NCBI GenBank assembly: GCA_003574785.1
Contig: QORU01000013.1
Span: 62,001 to 126,000, forward strand
Source of the DNA: Taklimakanibacter deserti
Lineage (GTDB): Bacteria; Pseudomonadota; Alphaproteobacteria; Rhizobiales; Aestuariivirgaceae
DNA length: 64,000 nt
Direction: 5' to 3'
Below the pieces are notes generated by a model. That model was not told where the DNA came from. It did no database searches and saw nothing but the letters and a program-made list of their open reading frames with translations. Positions 59,747-64,000 of the stretch are shown here, one piece after another; the first letter of the stretch is position 1, and each line of letters opens with the position of its first letter. Position numbers and translations under genes: made by a program.

Positions 59747-61474
59747 ATGGAGCAGTCGTCTGTGATTCAGACCACTGGACCTGGCCGGTCGAAGCAGGCC
59801 AAACTCACGGAGCTTCATGTCAATGTCTGGAGAACCGATATGCCGCTATCCGGAAGACCGCTCGAAGCGCCGATTAACATAGCGCAGCTCCTGCGCGCCG
59901 GGGTGGCGCGGGCGCCCGACGGCTTGGCTCTGGTGTCGACCGCGGCGCGCTATAGTTGGCGAGAGCTGGACCGGGCAAGCGGCAATCTCGCAGGCAATCT
60001 CCTGGATCTTGGGCTCAAGCCCGGCGACCGAGTGGCCTCTCTCCTGCCCAACTGCGCGGCTTTGATTATTCACTACCTCGCCTGCATGAAATCGGGCGTG
60101 GTGGGAGTACCGCTCAACTATCGCTACATGGCTCCGGAGATCGACCGTGCGCTGGCTGTCAGCCAGGCCTCCGTTTTGATTGCGCATGGCGGACGTGAAC
60201 GCGATCTTGCGGGCTCCCGCCAAGTTGCGGAGCTTCCGCACGGTCTCATTCTCCACGAAGCCGAAGCAGGGTGCCGCCCAAGCCTTCAGGATCTGATCGC
60301 CAAGAGGCCCGCGCAGAGGGAGCTGCCGGTCCCCAAGGCGAGTGACCCGGCCTTCATCTTTTTTACTTCGGGCAGCACCGGGCCTGCCAAAGGCGTGACC
60401 CATTCCCGTGAAGGTTTAGGCTGGATGTTCGCTACTTACGCCGCCGCCCTTGAACTCACGGCCGACGATGTGATGCTGCCTGCCAGCTCGATGTCGCATA
60501 TCGGCGGCTTCGGCTTCTCGTTCGGGTCGCTGGCCGTAGGCGCACGGACGATAGTTGCCCATAGCTTCGATAGTCAGCACCTGCTGGAGTTGCTGCGCGC
60601 GCAACGGCCGACAATTCTCTGGATACAGCCGATGATGCTGTTCCAGCTGGTCCGTGACGCGAGCGCGCGGCGGGAGGACTTCCGCTCGCTCAGGCATTGC
60701 CGGTCAGGCAGCGATAAGGTTCCGGCTGAGCTGGCCCGCGCCTTCGCCGATTTGACGGGCATGCTAATCAGCGAGGGCATGGGCATGACGGAGGTCGGCG
60801 TCGTCACCGCTACGCCGTCCTCGGCCATGATCAAGGTGGGCACGATCGGACAGGCTGCGCCGGGCGTGCAACTTTCGATCCGCGACGAGGCTGGCCGGGA
60901 GCTGCCGGCCGGCGCGGAAGGCCGCCTATGGATCAGCGCCCGTGGTCTGGCTACCGGCTATTTGGGCGATCCGGTGGCCACCGCGGCGGTCATGCGGGGC
61001 GGCTGGTTCGATTCCGGTGATATCATGAAGGCCGATGAGGAAGGTTATCTCGCCTTTTGCGGTCGCAAGAAGCAACTCATCGTCCATGACGGTTCAAATA
61101 TCTCGCCCCAGGAGGTCGAGGACGCCTTGCTTCAACATGAAGCTGTAGCGCTCGCCGGCGTGGTCGGCGTGCCGGATCTCGTGCATGGCGAGAACGTCCA
61201 TGCCTATGTCGCACTGAAGCCTGGCGCACCCGTACCCACAGAGCAGGAGCTTATCGGGTTCGCCCGCGCCCGGGTTGGTTACAAGGCGCCCGAGAGGGTT
61301 GAGTTCTTGACGGAGATGCCCCTCAACGCCGGCAAGATCGATCGCGCAGCCCTGAAGGCGCTGGCAGCGAAGCGCGAGGCAACGGCGCCGCGCCAGTCCT
61401 TCGATGCGTCTGACGCCTCTCCGGTCCTTGCGCAAGGAAGCACAAATGCCGGAGATGGCCCGAATTCTGCATGA
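59747..61474 (+). CDS. AMP-binding acyl-CoA synthetase
   Basis: A 575-residue adenylate-forming enzyme (ANL superfamily). The P-loop is FFTSGSTGPAKGVTHS, the A5 motif is GMGMTEVG, GWFDSGDIMKADEEG is the A7 region, and the catalytic A10 Lys is in MPLNAGKIDRAAL. It should activate a carboxylic acid as acyl-AMP and then the CoA thioester; the acid is unknown. ATG 59747 has GGCGGAG upstream; ATG 59840 (MPLSGRPLE) is nearer where relatives begin. The C-terminal 35 residues are low-complexity. Confidence 0.87.
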   Translation: MEQSSVIQTTGPGRSKQAKLTELHVNVWRTDMPLSGRPLEAPINIAQLLRAGVARAPDGLALVSTAARYSWRELDRASGNLAGNLLDLGLKPGDRVASLLPNCAALIIHYLACMKSGVVGVPLNYRYMAPEIDRALAVSQASVLIAHGGRERDLAGSRQVAELPHGLILHEAEAGCRPSLQDLIAKRPAQRELPVPKASDPAFIFFTSGSTGPAKGVTHSREGLGWMFATYAAALELTADDVMLPASSMSHIGGFGFSFGSLAVGARTIVAHSFDSQHLLELLRAQRPTILWIQPMMLFQLVRDASARREDFRSLRHCRSGSDKVPAELARAFADLTGMLISEGMGMTEVGVVTATPSSAMIKVGTIGQAAPGVQLSIRDEAGRELPAGAEGRLWISARGLATGYLGDPVATAAVMRGGWFDSGDIMKADEEGYLAFCGRKKQLIVHDGSNISPQEVEDALLQHEAVALAGVVGVPDLVHGENVHAYVALKPGAPVPTEQELIGFARARVGYKAPERVEFLTEMPLNAGKIDRAALKALAAKREATAPRQSFDASDASPVLAQGSTNAGDGPNSA

Positions 61475-61566
61475 CAACCCTCGGGCTGTTCTCCTGTGGT
61501 CGTTTTGGGACGAAACCCCGACCCCCGGCGGTACCTGAATCGCGCAGGAGGACAGTCCACAATCCG

Positions 61567-61962
61567 TTATCGTATTGGCGCAGCGTCAACTCTCGTATTG
61601 ACGGGCCGCACGATGCAGTCGGCGATATGGTCGAGCTCGTTCAGTTCCGCCGCATGGCGCTGGCCCCAGGCGCATAAAGCGAGCATCACCGGCTCGAGGC
61701 TGAGGCCCAAGGGTGTCGCGGAATAATCGACGCGCGGCGGCACTTGCCGGAAGACCTCGCGATGGACGAGACCGTGCTCTTCCATCTCGCGCAGTTGCTG
61801 CACCAGGACCTTCTGGGTGATGTGAGGCAGCAGCCGCTTCAATTCCGAGGAACGTTTCGGCCCGCCGAGCAGATGATAGAGGATGACCGCCTTCCAGCGG
61901 CCGGAGATCGCCTTCAAGGCCCGCTCGATCGGGAGAACCGGCAGTCTCTTCACATTGGCCAT
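61567..61962 (-). CDS. HxlR family regulator
   Basis: A 131-residue winged-helix regulator of the HxlR/YodB type: ALKAISGRWKAVILYHLL, GPKRSSELKRLLPHITQKVL, REMEEHGLVHREVF and DYSATPLGLSL. The ATG at 61962 gives the normal family length; the much longer frame upstream is spurious. It is divergent from a quinone oxidoreductase gene across 96 bases, the usual HxlR pairing in which reactive electrophiles relieve repression. A Cys is present near the C-terminus (LALCAWG). Confidence 0.89.
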   Translation of the reverse strand: MANVKRLPVLPIERALKAISGRWKAVILYHLLGGPKRSSELKRLLPHITQKVLVQQLREMEEHGLVHREVFRQVPPRVDYSATPLGLSLEPVMLALCAWGQRHAAELNELDHIADCIVRPVNTRVDAAPIR

Positions 61963-62058
61963 GGTTACCTGCTGGTGCCTTAGGGAATAAAAACTCTGTA
62001 GAGCCGGACTGGCCCCTAGAGATAGGACGCTCTGAGGACATTGCAACGAGGATGATCC

Positions 62059-63015
62059 ATGCGGGCGATCCAACTGAGCCGCTTCGGCGGACCTGAGGTC
62101 CTGGAGCTGATCGAGATGCCGAAGCCGGTTCCCAAGGCGGGCGAGGTGCTCATCCGCATCCGGGCGGCGGGCGTCAATTTCTTCGAGACCCTGATGCGCC
62201 AGGACCGCTATGCGGTGACGCCGGATCTGCCGATGATCTTCGGCGTCGAGGTCGCGGGCGTCGTGGAGGAGGCAGGCAGCGGCGTGGAGGTGAGGCCCGG
62301 CAGTCGTGTCGCGGTGCCGCTCTTTGCCTTCAACCGGCCGGGCGGCGGCTATGCCGATCATATCGCCGTCGACGCAAGGAGCATCGTACCTCTTCCCGAG
62401 GCTCTCTCCTTCGAGACGGCCGTCGCCTTGATGGTGCAGGGCCTGACCGCCTTGCATGCCGTGCGGCGCAGCGACCCCAAGGGAAAGACGGTGCTGGTGA
62501 CGGCCGCCGCGGGAGGCGTCGGGTCAGTGCTGGTGCAGCTTGCCAAGCGGTCGGGCGCCCGTCGCGTGATCGCCGCCGCCGGGACGGAAGAGAAGCTCGA
62601 TCTCGCCCGCACGCTAGGCGCCGATGACGGCGCGAACTACACTCATCCCGGCTGGGCGGAGGCCGTGCATGCCGATGTCATCTATGATTTCGTCGGCGGT
62701 GAACTGACCGAAGCGTGCCTGAAGGCCCTGGCGCCGCAAGGCGAGCTGCTGTTCGGGGCGTTGGGCCGGACCGCGCTGGGCAAGGGCGCGCTGGAGGCGA
62801 TGTTCGCCCGCAATCAAGCGCTTAAGGGATTTGCGCTCCTGCCGCTGCTCGCGCCGGAGACGGTCAAAGCCGATCTCGCTCATCTCTTCGACTTTGCCGT
62901 ATCCGGCGGATTGAGAATCCCGCCCGGCGCGAGCTTTCCGCTCGATCAGGCAAGCGAAGCGCATCGCCTGATCGATGCGCGCCGGTCGATGGGTAAGGTC
63001 GTTCTCGTTCCTTAG
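62059..63015 (+). CDS. Zinc-independent quinone oxidoreductase (MDR family)
   Basis: A 318-residue medium-chain reductase of the NADPH:quinone oxidoreductase type. It has the substrate-domain segments AAGVNFFETLMRQ and VEVAGVVEEAGSGV and the NADPH site VTAAAGGVGSVLVQLAK. No zinc-binding Cys/His set is seen. It probably reduces quinones or enones for detoxification and is likely repressed by the divergent HxlR protein. Confidence 0.9.
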   Translation: MRAIQLSRFGGPEVLELIEMPKPVPKAGEVLIRIRAAGVNFFETLMRQDRYAVTPDLPMIFGVEVAGVVEEAGSGVEVRPGSRVAVPLFAFNRPGGGYADHIAVDARSIVPLPEALSFETAVALMVQGLTALHAVRRSDPKGKTVLVTAAAGGVGSVLVQLAKRSGARRVIAAAGTEEKLDLARTLGADDGANYTHPGWAEAVHADVIYDFVGGELTEACLKALAPQGELLFGALGRTALGKGALEAMFARNQALKGFALLPLLAPETVKADLAHLFDFAVSGGLRIPPGASFPLDQASEAHRLIDARRSMGKVVLVP

Positions 63016-63593
63016 GTCTTAGTCTCGTGGCTGTGCTTCTTCAGCCGGAAGGCGAAGGCGACGAAGAGCACCCCGAAGATGATCGAATAAGCGCCGATGA
63101 CCCAGACGAGCGCCAGGGCGCCGGCACCCGGCATCAGCAGCATCACCAGGCCGAAGAGCACCGAGAGTGCCCCCGACAGGATGAGCCACCACTCATTGTC
63201 GATCTCCTTGCGGATCTTGATGGCGCCGACGATCTCGAAAATGCCGTGGATCAGCGACCAGACGCCGATGAACATCGCCAGCGCGAGCGCGGTGAGGCCC
63301 GGCCACAGGAAGGTGAGGAGGCCGGCCGCGATACCGAGGATCCCGATCAGGATCAGCCACCAGCGCGACTGCGCTTCGCCGCCGCGTATGGCGGCCGCGA
63401 TGGCGAAGATGCCGTCGACCAGCGCATAGGCGCCGTAGAAGATGATGAGCGTCAGGAGCGTGATGCCCGGCCAGACGAAGGCCAGCACGCCGAAGATGAT
63501 GCCGGCGATGCCGCGCAGAAGCAAAAGCCACCAGTTCTTGGCGAGAGCATGCAGTCCGGGTAAGGCAGGCCTGAGAGCTGTTTCCTGGGCCAT
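63012..63593 (-). CDS. HdeD family membrane protein (DUF308)
   Basis: A 193-residue membrane protein with six hydrophobic segments arranged as three repeats of a WWLLLLRGIAGIIFGVLAF / RWWLILIGILGIAAGLLTF / EWWLILSGALSVLFGLVML pattern, typical of HdeD, an acid-stress-linked family of unsettled function. AAGGAGGAG lies just before the ATG at 63593. It overlaps tail to tail with the quinone oxidoreductase. Confidence 0.9.
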   Translation of the reverse strand: MAQETALRPALPGLHALAKNWWLLLLRGIAGIIFGVLAFVWPGITLLTLIIFYGAYALVDGIFAIAAAIRGGEAQSRWWLILIGILGIAAGLLTFLWPGLTALALAMFIGVWSLIHGIFEIVGAIKIRKEIDNEWWLILSGALSVLFGLVMLLMPGAGALALVWVIGAYSIIFGVLFVAFAFRLKKHSHETKT

Positions 63594-63776
63594 GATGCAC
63601 TCCTCCTTGTTGAGCTAGCATCCAAATCCGAGTTCGCCGCTTAGCCCACAAATGTTTCATGGCGCGAGATTCGGCGCAAGCGCCGCCCGTCGAAATTCGC
63701 TTGCCGCGCAATTGACTCGGTTTATTCACGAACAGGAATAAGCTATTGAATAGACAGAGAAATATTTGGGTTTAAG
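63594..63776. promoter_or_regulatory. Divergent gap between HdeD and LysR genes
   Basis: A gap of 183 bases, A/T-rich in its right half, that must carry the promoters of the minus-strand HdeD-like gene and the plus-strand LysR gene. No clear palindrome or sigma-70 pair was recognised. Confidence 0.4.
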
Positions 63777-64000
63777 ATGAGCTGGCCGCATCGCCTGTTT
63801 GCCGGGCAATTCACCGATTTTGAGTTGAAACTGCTACGCGTGTTTCGCGTGGTGGTGGATTGCGGCGGCTTTTCCGCCGCCGAGGCCGAGATCGGCCTCA
63901 CCAAATCGGCGATCAGCAAGCATGTCAGCGATCTCGAAATCAGGCTCGGCGTCAGGCTGTGCGAGAGAGGCCGCGGCGGCTTCGCGCTGACCGAGGAGGG
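63777..64000 (+). CDS. LysR family regulator, 5' part only
   Basis: The first 74 residues of a LysR-type regulator, cut by the window end. The helix-turn-helix is complete: LLRVFRVVVDCGGFSAAEAEIG...SAISKHVSDLEIRLGVRLCERGRGG. It is closely related to the LysR proteins at 7358 and 54783. The target genes lie outside the window or are the HdeD-like gene next to it. Confidence 0.87.
   Translation, partial: MSWPHRLFAGQFTDFELKLLRVFRVVVDCGGFSAAEAEIGLTKSAISKHVSDLEIRLGVRLCERGRGGFALTEE

Overview
The window is a gene-dense, GC-rich (low 60s percent by eye) stretch of an alphaproteobacterial genome, most likely a soil or plant-associated member of the Hyphomicrobiales (Rhizobiales). The support is family content: many polyamine-type and ribose-type ABC importers, LysR/IclR/GntR/HxlR regulators, pentonate catabolism enzymes, a set resembling rhizopine MocD/MocE/MocF, and dispersed intergenic palindromes. 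There is no rRNA, tRNA, CRISPR array or housekeeping gene, so this is an accessory catabolic island. The genus cannot be told from the sequence.

Layout. 1-1.5 kb: 3' part of a class III aminotransferase, then an SDR. 1.5-8.3 kb: a minus-strand operon (binding protein, two permeases, ATPase, two creatininases) with a divergent LysR gene. 8.4-9.6 kb: cupredoxin-like protein and FTR1 iron permease. 9.6-15 kb: IclR regulator facing a ribose-type importer, with an IclR-like operator between them. 15-17.8 kb: a second polyamine-type importer with no ATPase, divergent from a FadR-type regulator that heads pentonate dehydratase, SDR and FAH-fold genes (17.8-22.2 kb), followed by an M20 peptidase.

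23.5-34.6 kb is the most interesting part: Rieske ferredoxin (MocE-like), ribose-type importer, FGGY kinase, desaturase-fold oxygenase (MocD-like), FAD ferredoxin reductase (MocF-like), a class III (FrmA-like) alcohol dehydrogenase and a formamidase-type hydrolase. I read this as uptake and oxidative O-demethylation of a methylated polyol or sugar, with handling of the formaldehyde released. 34.6-42.7 kb: LysR, a polyamine-type importer, then (opposite strand) a FAD reductase and a Rieske monooxygenase with the Glu bridge typical of quaternary-amine oxygenases.

42.7-47.4 kb: a LysR gene, a flavin reductase fused to a LysR-type sensor domain, a MurA paralogue with Asp for the active-site Cys, and another LysR gene with an intact IS1380-type element (47436-49090) inserted 19 bp upstream. 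49.3-54.7 kb: a minus-strand set (DUF1028, Rid protein, ArgE-type deacylase, HpaB-type monooxygenase, SelA-like PLP enzyme) of unknown substrate. 54.8-58.5 kb: LysR, an amino-acid-type importer without ATPase, and RidA. 58.6-64 kb: desuccinylase/aspartoacylase-type amidohydrolase, acyl-CoA synthetase, HxlR regulator with divergent quinone oxidoreductase, HdeD-like membrane protein, and the start of a LysR gene. Four compound palindromic repeats lie in gaps between 41 and 56 kb.
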